Numbered from the stretch's first letter, positions 10,924-21,332 are shown. The stretch is DNA of 64,000 nt from Tenrec ecaudatus (GCF_050624435.1 NC_134538.1:128012937-128076936); one strand, 5' to 3'. The notes: generated by a model from the sequence alone, not told the origin. A program made the numbers and translations.

Positions 10924-13900
10924 CTAGAAAATAATATTTTAAATTATATGAGATGACTATTCCAGTGTTCTCCTCTTAGTAGTTAGTGCTGACTATTCTA
11001 ACTTTGCTCAGTAGACTGGCCAAGAAAGCTTATTTACTTACAAAAAAAGCTCTAAGTATGTAACAACTCAAAGACACCTTCAAGTTTTTCAAATGGCACT
11101 AAGCGCATCCAATACATGACAGAAGTTTCAGATTATTCAAATGATCATGAAACAGCTGCACTTGTTAGCTTATATTAAAACATATGTATAATTTTTTGTT
11201 TACTTCTTTTAAACTATGTTTCCTGACAGTTAAGATGAAAAAAAACTATTCTTTTAAGAATATAAATCCATCTTTGTCCCAAGTACTTGCTTTACAATGG
11301 TTCTGTCCTTCTCTCCCCCTCCCACCAGATAACCTGCCAGGCAATCTGCCATCCCGGTCAGAATGTACTTCTCTCCCCCACACGCTGTTCACCATACCTG
11401 ACTGTCGCCAGATGCGGAAAATATTGTTGGAACTGCAGTTTGTTTCAAATATCGAATACCCCATCTGACATCGAGAGAGTCGGGAGTAAAATGGTCACTA
11501 CACAGGAACTGGTATTTGCTAGGAACCCAGGAATCTCGTTTCATGTTCCTTAGCCATTTTTCAAGTCTCTCTTTGTCATGCAGTGGGAACCTGAGGGCGG
11601 AAAATAAAAAGGAAAACTGCTATAGTTTTACAGAGTTATCTGGTCACGTGTGCCGGTGCTACGAAAGCAAGGCTACCAGCACTACGACTTGGAGAATCTT
11701 CCTGAAAACGCTGGCTCTGCAGAGCGTGAACTAGGATAAAATATGTGCTCCTACCAAGGATTAAGTCCACTCACATTTTCCATGGACTTAAGTTGGTTTA
11801 TTTTGCTGTGTTGTCTACTACACTCGAGTTGATTCTGACTCTACAGTGACCTGTAGGACTGCCCCTGTGAATTTCCATGACTGTAACTCTATGGGAGCAG
11901 AAAGCCCCATCCTTCTCCCGAGGAGTGGCTGGTGGTTTTGAACTGCTGACTACATGGTTAGCAGTCCAACCCATAACCACTACGCCACCAAGGCTCTATG
12001 AAAGAGCTTTGTATTAAGTATAAGTGCTACTGGAATGTATTTCATACTAATAGCATATGTCAAAAGTTTCTTGTCTATAGTTTAAAACAGTCTTTAAATT
12101 CAGGCTCCTTTTTATATGAATGTTTCCATATATAAGAATAATTTCTAAAAAGTATATACATAAAACATTGTGAACATACTTCTTTCTATACTGACAACCC
12201 ATTTTGAAATAGGGAGACCTAATTTAACCAACCAATTTTGCTGACAATAAAATATAGTTTAACCAATACATTGAGAACCCCAAAGCTCTAAAAATAATTT
12301 AAAAAAAACTGATGCAAGAACATGAAACATGTTAAAAGGGACAGACTCATTTTATAATATGAAAGACATCAAACTGGAAAGATAGAGACAAGATAGCTAT
12401 GGTTGACTATAACAGATGATGATGGGTTTTCTAAGAAAAACTATATTAATGATTTAATTTAACACAAAATATTTTGTCTTAATATGGCTAAATAGTATTA
12501 ACAATTATTGGTAGCAGATTGGCTTCATTTGGTGATTTTCCATTAACACAGTTCAAGACATATACTGCACAGTTATTTCATATTTTTAAAAATAGTTGCA
12601 ATACACATTCTAACACCAAACCAAACTGTTTCATTTATACTCCGTTGTGACATGATTCTTTTCTAAAGTTTAATAGTTTTATATGAAGCTATGGGAAAAG
12701 GGTCTGGGTACTTGGTAAATATTCTTCCGTGAAGTCTTTATATGGAAAAGTCAGATGTTCTACTTTTGAAAGCTCAATATTCAGAGGTCATTAAAAAAAT
12801 GTAACCTTACACATATCAACCAAGTCAAGTTATAGGTATAGTAACGGAGAAGTGGCATTTAATGGCAAAAGGAATTTTGTTTGAACAATACTTACATTTT
12901 GCTAGCCACAACCAAACAATTCATCGCCATAGTCAATTCCAACACATAGCAACCTTACAGGAGAGAGTAGACCTGTCCCTATGGGTTTCCCAGGCTGTAA
13001 ATTTATGTAGAGCAGTGGCTGCTAAATTCAAACTGCTGACCTGGTGGTTAGCAGTCCAACACTTAGCCTACTCTGCCACTTGGTTAAGTTAATGGCTTAC
13101 CTTTGCCATTACAACTAAGTTGAGAATATGCCTTTTATAGTGATGTACTTTTATGTAATTTCATTTAGAAGGCCAGTGTTTGTAGATTTTTATCTATTAT
13201 ACCTAAGAGTTTGCTTCAGTTTGTGGGAAAATTCCATGATCTTTTAAAAAAAAGTTTTAAAGCCCTCTCATTTATACTAAGTTATCAATATCCTTTTGAT
13301 TTAATATGGAAGCAAAAATGGATCAAATATCAAAACCCTGAGGCTGGGAAGGATCTTTATGGGTGCCTTCATCTCTCACCACATTTAATTTCTCTTTAAA
13401 AAACAGTAACTATGAGGCCACAGAGATAGATTTAAAGAATTTTTAGTTTGGGCTTATGACTCCTCACCCAAATTCAAGGTCAAATAATCATAAATATGGG
13501 ACCAAATAGGGAATTACCGTATATACTTGAGTAGTAGCTGACCTGAATATAAGTCGAGATACCTAATTTTACCCAAAAAACCTGGGAAAACTTATTGACT
13601 CGAGTGTAAGCCTAGGGTGGGAAATGCAGCAGCTATTGGTAAATTTCAAAATAAAAAAAGATACCAATAAAATTACATTAATTGAGACATCAGTAGGTTA
13701 AATGGTTTTGAATATTTATTTCAAAGAAAAACAGTAAACTAGCTCTGTACATGGAAAAGAGGGCCAACAAAAACAATATGGTATCAACGATAACTATACA
13801 AGTTGTTACTGCATGCGCTTCCTTACCACAGATACACAATGCAGCTTGCATAGTCTGGGCCTACCTAACACAGGCTGATGATATTCCAGAATGTGATGAC

Positions 13901-15853
13901 ATGACTGTTTGCATAGAGCAGCCTGTGTTAGGGCTTATAATACACATGCTGCATGTGTACGCACTGTGTTACTTACTGCATGTGCTGCCTAACTGCACAT
14001 GTATGGGAAGTGCTAACCCAACACAGGCTGCTCTGCAAGCATAGTCAACACTGGGTCCAGATAGGGGTTAATAAGAAAATAAAAAATTAAATGTAGCAGA
14101 CTAAGGACTGTAAATAAATATACTATACATCCAAGACCAGAGATATACCAGTACCTGTATGCAGCAATGCTTGGGTGGAGTAAGGGGGTGTGACCAAGAA
14201 CAGGTAAGACTGTAAAGGCTACGTCATTGGAGAAGAACAGAGAAGACTGGCTGCATCCGACATTCATCTGACAAGGATGCAGTGCGCCTCGGGTACAGAA
14301 GGGGGCAGGTTCTTGCCCAGTGTAGCATAGACAACAGGGCTGCCAGCATGCAGGAGAAAAGAAGATAACAGCGGTGATAACAGCGGTCATTGGACCACCC
14401 ACAGAGGCTGCGGGTGCCAGAAGATGAGAGGGAGACCAGAGAACACTTGCACTGCACTGGAGAACAGGTAAGTGGGATACTCACTTGAGTATAAGCTGGG
14501 GTGGGGGTGGTTTTTTTCCCACAAATAATGTGCTGAAAAACTCAGCTTATACATGTGTATATACTATATGTTCAACTTGATCGTACCTTTACTACAAAAT
14601 TTCTCAGAGTCAGAACCATTAATAAAGAAGCATTTCCCAATCAACTGACCAAAGTTCATCTCCATCCTTGCCCCCCCTCCAAATCTCTTTTGCATCTAGT
14701 GTGTTTTAAGGGAAACAATCCTGGAAAATAAACTGCCAGACAGTGTGAGGGACTTGGAATTAGCCGTACTTGAACTTTTGTCTAAAAGAATGGAAAACAA
14801 AACAAGAATGGAAACAGCTGAGTCATGAGTGGACAGAGCTTGAAGTCTCAAGTAAAACAGGCTTGAAAAAAAACTGTGGTGAAAATTCAAAGAAAGTAAA
14901 ACACATCCAGGTTAGATCTACATGAATTCTTTTCAAATACCGAAACAGGGACATTTAATACTTTGTTGGTTGTCATGCTTCCTGTATATATAACCCATTT
15001 AATGTGTGTCAGATGTTGTTTTATTGCTTTCAATTATACTCTAAACCGGCCCTTTGGTACAATTCTGTCCTAGAGCATTGCTGTGCATACGAACGTTCTG
15101 GGCACCATGGTCGAGAAATCTAAGAAGAGCGTAGATAATTTACCAGAGTAAGCTACAAGGTAGTGGTGGCAAGATTTAAACACATCAAGTCGCTATTAGT
15201 TGGAACCAACTCAATGGTTTGGGATGGAGTGTCGTTTCCCATAGACTTGCTGGCACCAGTAATTCAAGGTCAGTTACCTAAGTTATGAGCCTCAGCTTTC
15301 TCCAGAAAACTGAACTGAAAGAATATCCCACTGCCAAAGCTGCAGACAGGTCTCTTTCCGAAAGATCATGGCCTTGACAGTCTGTACATGGGAGGTTGCC
15401 AAGAGTCGGATCGACTGCAGGCAACTAACAAAACTCAGCCTAACACATTTGCACCTTCTCGCCTTGCACTTTGCAGATGTAATGTGTCACTATGTGGTGG
15501 TTAATGTCGCTCAAGGAAATGTGGGCCAATGGGGTGGGAAAACACGCTGGATAACGCCGAACACCTTGCTATATCTGTTATCAACGCCCACACACGCCCC
15601 GATGCCTGGCTCAGAAGCGACATTTCCAGGTACCCTGAACTCCACACCCTCGACCCACGCGAGCGCTGGGTACGGCCAGAGCTGACACGCAGGACCAGCC
15701 CAAGCCCTGCCTCTGACAGCTGCAGGGCCGCGGCCCACAGCGGGATGACGTTTCTGCTGCAGGGGCAACTTACGGGTAAAAACTCAGCTTCCGGTCTTTA
15801 TTATTCCGTCCCCGGCGGTTCTTACAGCAAACCGCTGCACAATAGCGGGGCAT
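10009..15853 (-). CDS. THAP5: THAP5, THAP-domain zinc-finger protein, three coding exons
   Basis: THAP5 is a nuclear DNA-binding protein of the THAP family, linked to cell-cycle and apoptosis control. The coding exons, in transcript order, are 15774-15853, 11398-11590 and 10009-10923. They total 1188 bp, or 395 aa plus stop, which is the human length as I recall it. The start MPRYCAAVCC is the family N-terminus. The C2CH zinc ligands are C5, C10, C57 and H60, with the family AVPTIF motif at residues 79-84. A basic patch (SKKRSHK) lies at 96-102. The EHSY HCF-1-binding motif is at 321-324, and a leucine-rich coiled coil follows at about 330-375. The middle (about 110-300) is Ser/Thr-rich and less conserved. 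Splice sites are GT-AG, the frame is open throughout, and one proline codon (residue 27) is split across intron 1. It is divergent from DNAJB9 and probably shares its promoter. Confidence 0.98.
11398..11590 (-). CDS. THAP5: THAP5 coding exon 2
   Basis: This 193-bp exon completes proline 27 and encodes residues 28-91: the second half of the THAP domain, with W39, zinc ligands C57 and H60, and AVPTIF at 79-84. The acceptor is CTCAG|G and the donor CAG|GTATGG. The exon ends on a codon boundary. Confidence 0.96.
11805..11997 (-). repeat. AfroSINE in THAP5 intron 1
   Basis: Nearly complete reversed SINE: CTCGAGTTGATTCTGACTCT near the tail, GGTTTTGAACTGCTGAC across the B box, and CGCCACCAAGGCTC at the head. 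Confidence 0.85.
12909..13087 (-). repeat. AfroSINE in THAP5 intron 1
   Basis: Reversed SINE with ACCAAACAATTCATCGCCAT at the tail and a CAAACTGCTGACCTGGTGGT B-box region. More diverged than its neighbour at 11805. Confidence 0.8.
13517..14567. mobile_element. Non-autonomous DNA-transposon-like element with TIRs
   Basis: The ends carry imperfect 23-bp inverted repeats at 13519-13541 and 14542-14564 (GTATATAC plus TAAGCTGA/TAGCTGA). The interior has a large inverted repeat around 13911-13933 and 14014-14034 and a near-palindrome at 13942-13958. There is no transposase-length open frame. I cannot name the family. Confidence 0.6.
14570..15173. other. Unassigned intronic sequence
   Basis: Low-complexity-free DNA inside THAP5 intron 1. 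No exon or named repeat seen. Confidence 0.5.
15774..15853 (-). CDS. THAP5: THAP5 coding exon 1
   Basis: This exon encodes the first 26 residues plus two bases of codon 27, including zinc ligands C5 and C10. The start codon reads as CAT at 15851-15853 on the plus strand. The donor is CC|GTAAG. The 5' UTR lies at higher coordinates and its length is not visible. Confidence 0.96.
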
Positions 15854-16180
15854 GGCTCAGGTGACACCCCGGTGGACCGGGCCCAGGTAGGGGGATCAGC
15901 CCGTCCCTCCTTCCTGAGGCGGGGTCGCGGGTCCGGGCAGTCGGTGCCAAGTGCGCCTGCGCCGGGACCCGCAAAGGGGAAACGCCGCAACCACCGACTC
16001 ACTTCCGCCTCCATCGACTCACTTCCGCCTCCGAGGGCGGCGGGACCGCCCTTTCGGGGGTGGAGCCGGATGTGACGCACAGTCGGAGCGGCAACAACAG
16101 TTTTCCACGTGCGCGTAGGGCCTTTGGGTCACGTGGAGAGGCGGAGCCAATGAGGAAGCGTTTCGTGTAGGTCTTCCCTT
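15854..16180. promoter_or_regulatory. Bidirectional THAP5/DNAJB9 promoter
   Basis: The interval between the THAP5 start codon and DNAJB9 exon 1 is about 0.3 kb. Visible sites are two ACTTCCG ETS motifs in a 20-bp tandem repeat (16001-16007 and 16021-16027), a CCGGATGTGACGCA stretch at 16066-16079 (ETS-like plus half-CRE), CACGTG at 16106-16111 and 16130-16135, and CCAAT at 16147-16151. DNAJB9 is a known IRE1/XBP1 target, so the ACGT cores are plausible XBP1 sites. The second core and CCAAT read CGTGG-N10-CCAAT, which is not a canonical ERSE. Confidence 0.75.
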
Positions 16181-16288
16181 TGGGTGGCTGCAGCGGCGGC
16201 GGACGCCCGCCAGAGAGGCGCGCTCGCAGACGAGGCGGCGGCGGCGAGCGAGCGGCAGAGCGACGCGCGCCCGCAACCGGAGCCCGCG
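16165..16288 (+). other. DNAJB9: DNAJB9 exon 1 (5' UTR, non-coding)
   Basis: The sequence CCCGCG|GTAAGAGG at 16283-16294 gives a consensus splice donor after 16288, in the position expected for the non-coding first exon. The transcription start is not defined by the sequence; the left bound is an estimate. No conserved protein begins here. Confidence 0.65.
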
Positions 16289-17485
16289 GTAAGAGGCTGG
16301 GACCCAGCAGCCGCGGAGCACCGACCCAGTCGGCCTCCCCGGCGTCGCGGCTTCCTAGAGCTGTAGCCGCCGAGGGGTGCGGGGAGGGACGAGGCCGGCT
16401 CGCGGGAGGGCTTGGGGAGCGTCCCCGGGCTCCCGGCGGTCCTTTGTGGGCAGGCTTGGCCTGGACATCCAGCTCTGTCGCCAGAAGGGCTTCGGGCTTC
16501 CAGGTCGTCGTGGCAGAGGGAGTAGGAACCAGACGGCCGGGCCCCAGAGTAGCGCGTTCAAGGTTGTCGGCCGCCGCTGGCTCTTGGGGGCTTCGGGAGC
16601 CTTTCTCCGGGATGGGGGCCGGGCGGGCCGCCGCGAGAGCTCGTAGCCTCCGGGTAAAGCTGCGGCGGTCGCACCCGTCGGCTGCCGGCGCGGGCCTGGT
16701 TGGGGACGAGGGTTCAGTATCTGCACAGTCAGTCTACGTAGGAATGTGGGGTTTGGAACGGTAGGGGACACTGGTCAGGTGCACCCGCACCCCCCAGCCC
16801 CCGGTCGGCCTTGGGCCGCGCCCTGACCTGGGGGAGCCAGCCTTCGTTGCCTTTCTCCCCGGCCCGGCGGGTTGCCGGTGGTCCTGGCTCCCCGGGGCCG
16901 GGAGTAGCTCTCAGGAAAGAAGTGTAATCCGCCTAATTACGCGCCGAGAGGCCACGGGAGAGGGAGGCTGGCAGTTTCCACAAACCATCGGGTCTTTTCG
17001 TCAGCCTTGCTATGTCATCAGAGGTTATTAAGGACTCTTGTTAACAGCGTTCAAACACCACAAGGAAAAAACACCCAGCCTCTCTCGGTTCCGAACTGCA
17101 AGTCATCCCATCCCAATTTTCAAGAGATAGTTGTGCGTTTGTAAGGTAAAACCTCTTTTAAAGAACCTCGTGAGAGAAATCGTGTAATAACTACTGAATA
17201 GTTGAAAAATAACGTAGAGTACAAACTCTGCAAGTTCATTTTGGGGACAGCCTTAAGCAGAAATCTTAGACACAGTTTTAGACCCAGCTTGCCTACTCCT
17301 GCTTCTTTGTTAAATACCCGGTGTTTTACATTTTACACAATGAGTTTTACATGTAAAAAGAGAAGTGCATGATTCCGTTGGCTTGTTAGTGTTGTGATGC
17401 TAAGTACGATTCTCAATTTACGTACCTGGATATTCACTTTTGTTGAGTGTAAACTGAAGTTAGAGGTATACTGGCTTGTACTAGA

Positions 17486-17664
17486 AGGAGCCCTGGTGGA
17501 TTAGTGGATTCCTCTCTGGTCTGCTAACCTCAAGGTCAGTAGTTGGGACCCCACCAGCCTCCATGGGATCCCATAAAGATTTCGAAACCCTGCAGAGTAG
17601 TCCTGCCCTGCCCTGCCCTGTAGGGCCACCAAGTTAAAATCAACTTGATGGTGGTGGGTTTGGC
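17486..17664 (+). repeat. AfroSINE in DNAJB9 intron 1
   Basis: Plus-oriented SINE starting GGAGCCCTGGTGGATTAGTG and ending ACTTGATGGTGGTGGGTTTG. Its middle has a (CCCTG)n expansion near 17605-17621. Confidence 0.85.
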
Positions 17665-17792
17665 CAAGCTGAGCTCTTAACCTTGATAATGCCTTCCCCC
17701 ACCCCCATGAAGTTGATTGTATTTTCTACTCTGAAAGGCAAAGAAAGCCAAGACAATTGTGTCTCTGTGTGCTGTTTTTGTTCTAGAAATCA

Positions 17793-17943
17793 AACAAAAC
17801 AAACTCACTGCCATTGAGTGGATTCAGCTACAGGGTGGAACTGCCCCTGTGAGTTTCTGAGACTAACTCTTATGGCTGCAGAACGAATGGTGGTTTTGAA
17901 CTGCTGCCCTTGCAGATCACAGTCCAGTTTGGAACCACTGGTT
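17793..17943 (-). repeat. AfroSINE in DNAJB9 intron 1
   Basis: Reversed SINE starting AAACAAACTCACTGCCATTG, 129 bp from the plus-strand copy, so the pair could fold as an inverted repeat in the pre-mRNA. Confidence 0.8.
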
Positions 17944-18061
17944 AACATGTAACAGCTAAATTGGAGATAACAATATGTCAATGAAATCAAATGTTTACAG
18001 ATACACTATATTATATGCCTAATATCTATATATTTTTAATGAATAATTGTTCTAGCCATGT

Positions 18062-18668
18062 ATTTTTTTTAAAACATTTTATTGGGGGCACTTACAGCTC
18101 TTATTACGATCCATATATCCATCAATTGCTAGGCACCTTTGTACATATGTTGACATCATTTTCAAAATATTTTCATTCTACTTGAGCCTTTTGTACCAGC
18201 TCCTCCCACTTTCCCTCCCTTGTGAACCCTTGATAAATGATGATTTTCATTTGTTACATCATCTGTTGTCTTCCTTCACCCACTTTTCTGTTGTTTGTCC
18301 CTTGCCCTGGGGGTGGGGTGGTGGGGGTGTTAGGCCATCATTGTAATCTGTTCCCGCTCCCCCCCCCCCTTCTGCTACCCTCTTGGTATTACTACTCTCA
18401 TTGGTCCTGAGGGGTTTATCTGTCCTGGATTCTCTGTGTTGCAATCTCTTATCTATACCAGTGTATGGGCTCTGGTATAGCCAGATTTGTAAGGTAGAAT
18501 TGGGGTCATGGTATTGGGTGGGGGGGCAGCATTAAAGTACTAGAGGAAAGTTGTATGTTTCTTCGGTGCTACACTGCATCCAGCCTGGCTCATCTCTTCC
18601 TTGAGACCCTTCTGTGAGGGGATGTCCAATTGTCTACAGATGGCTTTGGGTGTCCACTCTGGACATTT
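18062..18668 (-). mobile_element. L1 3' end in DNAJB9 intron 1
   Basis: Begins with the reversed tail TTTTTTTTAAAACATTTTAT and continues through the reversed L1 3' UTR to about 18668, where the 5' truncation lies. It ends about 120 bp before the coding-exon acceptor. Confidence 0.85.
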
Positions 18669-18798
18669 TGATAATACATTAAGTATTAATTGGATCCTAT
18701 AGGCTTATTGAATTTTTAATTATACTTTCTAAAGAAAATCTTCAAGTTTAACTTAGGATTAAAACCTTTTTTCTTTCTCCTCTTTTAGGATATTAGAA

Positions 18799-19015
18799 AT
18801 GGCTACTCCCCAGTCAGTTTTCATCTTCGCAATCTGCATTTTAATGATAACAGAATTAATTCTGGCCTCGAAAAGTTACTATGACATCTTAGGTGTGCCA
18901 ACATCAGCATCAGAGCGCCAAATCAAGAAGGCCTTTCACAAGTTGGCCATGAAGTACCACCCTGACAAAAATAAGAGCCCCGATGCTGAAGCAAAGTTCA
19001 GAGAGATTGCAGAAG
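18799..19015 (+). CDS. DNAJB9: DNAJB9 coding exon 1 (exon 2 of the gene)
   Basis: This exon encodes the signal sequence and most of the J domain (residues 1-72 plus one base). The exon begins at 18789, ten bases before the ATG. The donor is GAAG|GTAAAT. The ATG is the first in the exon and matches the family N-terminus MATPQS. Confidence 0.98.
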
Positions 19016-21332
19016 GTAAATTCCGGAATTTCTCTTGAGAGCCTGATTGGAGAGTGATAGTGAAGAATTTTGTGTTTGTGTGCATGTGTTTGAAGGTCTT
19101 CTGGTGGTTGCAGTGGCTCTACATTTAAATAAAGTGAAATTCTCTGATACTCTCAGAACAAATACTTTAATTGTTGACTAGAGGAATAATTTTAGTGGTG
19201 TATAAGTCTAAAAGTATTGAAATGTATTACTTTATTCCTGTGTTATTTTAAACTTGCTCATCCTTTGTGAAATGTATTTTTAGAACTCAACACTTAGGAA
19301 GTATTTTATGAAATACAGAATTTTACTAATAGGGCCATTGATGAAGAATCAAAATAGACCTTGCAATGCTTTGGATTTCTCTCCCATTTGAGATATTTCT
19401 GAGTCACATTTGTTGATAAACGAGTATGAATGAAGTAAATTTTTATTTAAGACAAGTTCAGAAACATGCAGTAATTCAGTAGTTAATAGTTGGTTGAGGT
19501 AACTGAGTACAGAGTTGGAATGAAACATGACAACTAGTAGGAAAAGGAAAGTTCCTATGTTTATTAATTGGTTGTTTGACTTATTTTTTAATATAAATAA
19601 TGGCTTTAAACAAATAGCGTAAGAAAAAGATAACTCAAAATGTTGTGAAATAGTTACTTATAATAATGGAGCTCCATGCCAGTAAGTCAGTTCCATCTCA
19701 GTGATCCTGTAGGGCAGAGTGGAACTGCTCCTGTCGGTTACTGAGGCTGAAACTCTGTATGGGGATGGAAAACACCATCTTCTGAGGATTGGCTGGTAAT
19801 TTAACTGCGTATTAGCGACCTTTCTAATTCACGATGCCACTGTGTGGGGAAAGAGCCCCAACAGATCACCATGGGTCCAGTAGGTGCAATTGTCCTGCGA
19901 TAATAAGTAAAGATCATAGTGAACTCATGGAAAACATGAGAGATTGAACTATTGGAGTCAGACTCATATCATGGTAGCATGCTCACCTCAGCCCCGCTTG
20001 GTGGTCCATGAGGAGAGAGCCAGAGAGAGCGAGCAGTGGGGCAACTTTATTGCTAACCAAGGCTTATATCTCTTTAGGGGCCCTGATTACATATCACAGG
20101 AAGGGGATGAGCTAGGGGTGTGCACATGATAGGAAGGGGTGAATTAGAGGTATATGTATGTGACAAGATGGGCGGGCCCTAGACTCATGATGGCAGCTCT
20201 ACCTTGCTCACCCTTGACCTCCCGTGCTCTTCAGGAAACAATTTACTACTATCCTTATCAGAGGAAGGGGGCCCTCCTTGTGGGATAAACAGTGTTGTCT
20301 GCTTGCTCTGGATGGCTGATAACTCTTAGGGAGAGTAACACCTGAGCTACTTCTGTTCACCTCCAAGTGTATAGTCATTCCTAGCAAGCAGCTAAGTTTG
20401 GCATATATTTGGGGAGACAACTTTGGAGAAATCTTTCTGTTTCCCACATGCCACCATGGTACTTACTAGTGGCAGGAATTATGATGTCGACTGATGAATA
20501 GAGCAGTGAATAAGGCAGCCAGTGGGGGGTAGGGGAGTAGGTTGTAACTTTCACTTTATTATGTTTGTATAGGTTTTTGTGATGTAAAATCCTGTAGATC
20601 AGCGGTTCTCAACCTGTGGGTCACGACCCCCTTGGGGAAGGCGTTAAACTCCCCTTTCACAGGGGTTGCCCAAGTCATAACAGTAGCAAAATGACAGTGA
20701 TGAAATAGCAACAAAAATAATGTTATGGTTGGGGGGTCACCACAACATGAGCAACTGTATGAAAGGGTCACGGCATTAAGAAGGTTGAGAACTACTGCTC
20801 TAGACTAGAGTTGGACTCGTTTATTTAAAAAATGATTATCATTTTTAATCACTTCACTTAAGTATATTTCTCTCTTTCAGCATATGAAACCCTCTCGGAT
20901 GCAAGCAGGAGAAAAGAGTATGATACAGTTGGACATAGTGCTTTTACTAATGGGAAAGGACAAAGAGGCGGTGGTAGTTCTTTTGAGCAGTCATTTAACT
21001 TCAACTTTGATGACTTATTTAAAGACTTTGGATTTTTTGGTCAAAACCAAAACACTCGGTCCAAGAAGCATTTTGAGAAGCACTTCCATACTCGCCAGGA
21101 TGGTTCCAGTAGACAAAGGCATCATTTCCAGGAGTTTTCTTTTGGAGGCGGACTATTTGATGACATGTTTGAAGATATGGAGAAAATGTTTTCTTTCAGT
21201 GGCTTCGACACTAACAGTCATCATACCGTACAGACTGACAATAGATTCCACGGATCTAGCAAGCACTGCAGGACTGTCACTCAGCGAAGAGGAAACATGG
21301 TCACCACATACACGGACTGTTCTGGACAGTAG
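18799..21332 (+). CDS. DNAJB9: DNAJB9 (ERdj4), ER-lumenal DnaJ co-chaperone, two coding exons
   Basis: DNAJB9 is an ER J-protein that stimulates the BiP ATPase, represses IRE1 signalling and promotes degradation of misfolded secretory proteins. The coding exons are 18799-19015 and 20881-21332, which join to 669 bp or 222 aa. Residues 1-23 are a hydrophobic signal sequence. The J domain (about 26-90) opens with SYYDILGV and carries HPD at 54-56. The aromatic [15 protein letters not shown] stretch and the acidic [12 protein letters not shown] stretch typical of ERdj4 follow. The protein ends in TYTDCSGQ. It is one residue shorter than the human protein as I recall it; the difference is a Gly in the DGGSS stretch, here DGSS. 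Codon 73 (Ala) is split by intron 2. Splice sites are canonical. The frame past 19015 is intronic and should not be read as protein. Confidence 0.99.
19668..20462 (-). repeat. AfroSINE split by an LTR
   Basis: The reversed SINE runs from 19668 to 19840 and resumes at 20449-20462. The interrupted head reads ATTCACGATGCCAC then TGCCACCATGG. Confidence 0.8.
19841..20448 (-). mobile_element. Solo LTR, family A, with 6-bp TSD
   Basis: 608 bp, TGTGTGGGG to TTTCCCACA, flanked by perfect TGCCAC duplications at 19835-19840 and 20449-20454. Related along its length to 5078-5743. A reverse-strand AATAAA lies near 20048. It sits antisense inside DNAJB9 intron 2. Confidence 0.88.
20600..20797 (+). mobile_element. 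SPIN-type hAT MITE, intact ends
   Basis: 198 bp, CAGCGGTTCTCAACCTGTGG to AAGGTTGAGAACTACTG. The 8-bp flanks CTGTAGAT and CTCTAGAC match at 6 of 8 positions, consistent with a decayed hAT duplication. Too short for any transposase. Confidence 0.9.
20881..21332 (+). CDS. DNAJB9: DNAJB9 coding exon 2 (terminal exon)
   Basis: The exon starts directly after a polypyrimidine tract and CAG at 20880. It encodes the last J-domain helix ([15 protein letters not shown]) and the whole C-terminal region. The stop is TAG at 21330-21332. Confidence 0.98.

Larger units (their letters stand above)
11591..15773 (-). other. THAP5 intron 1
   Basis: This 4.18-kb intron has canonical ends. It carries two minus-strand AfroSINEs and a roughly 1.05-kb inverted-repeat DNA element (13517-14567). 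Short decayed SINE-tail fragments lie near 15170-15230. The rest is AT-rich and unremarkable. Confidence 0.85.
15590..16950. promoter_or_regulatory. CpG island shared by THAP5 and DNAJB9
   Basis: GC content and CpG density rise sharply here against an AT-rich background. The island covers THAP5 coding exon 1, DNAJB9 exon 1 and the start of DNAJB9 intron 1. Long open frames inside it on both strands are a by-product of the base composition. Confidence 0.9.
16289..18788 (+). other. DNAJB9 intron 1
   Basis: This intron is about 2.5 kb and ends at the acceptor CTTTTAG before 18789. The first 0.6 kb is the tail of the CpG island. The rest holds two AfroSINEs in opposite orientation and a minus-strand L1 3' end. 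Confidence 0.7.
19016..20880 (+). other. DNAJB9 intron 2
   Basis: This 1.87-kb intron carries an AfroSINE split by an LTR and a complete short SPIN hAT element. All lie clear of the splice sites; the nearest (SPIN, ending 20797) is 83 bp from the acceptor. Confidence 0.9.

Noticed and set aside
16130-16151. Canonical ERSE (CCAAT-N9-CCACG) in the DNAJB9 promoter
   Set aside because: The ACGT core and CCAAT are present but spaced N10 and in the wrong relative orientation.
15784-16771. Long open frames in the promoter CpG island, up to 194 codons
   Set aside because: They overlap THAP5 exon 1 or DNAJB9 exon 1 and its donor; composition explains them and none resembles a protein.
18799-19038. 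79-codon DNAJB9 frame treated as a short protein
   Set aside because: It reads past the splice donor at 19016 into intron 2; the family sequence continues at 20881.
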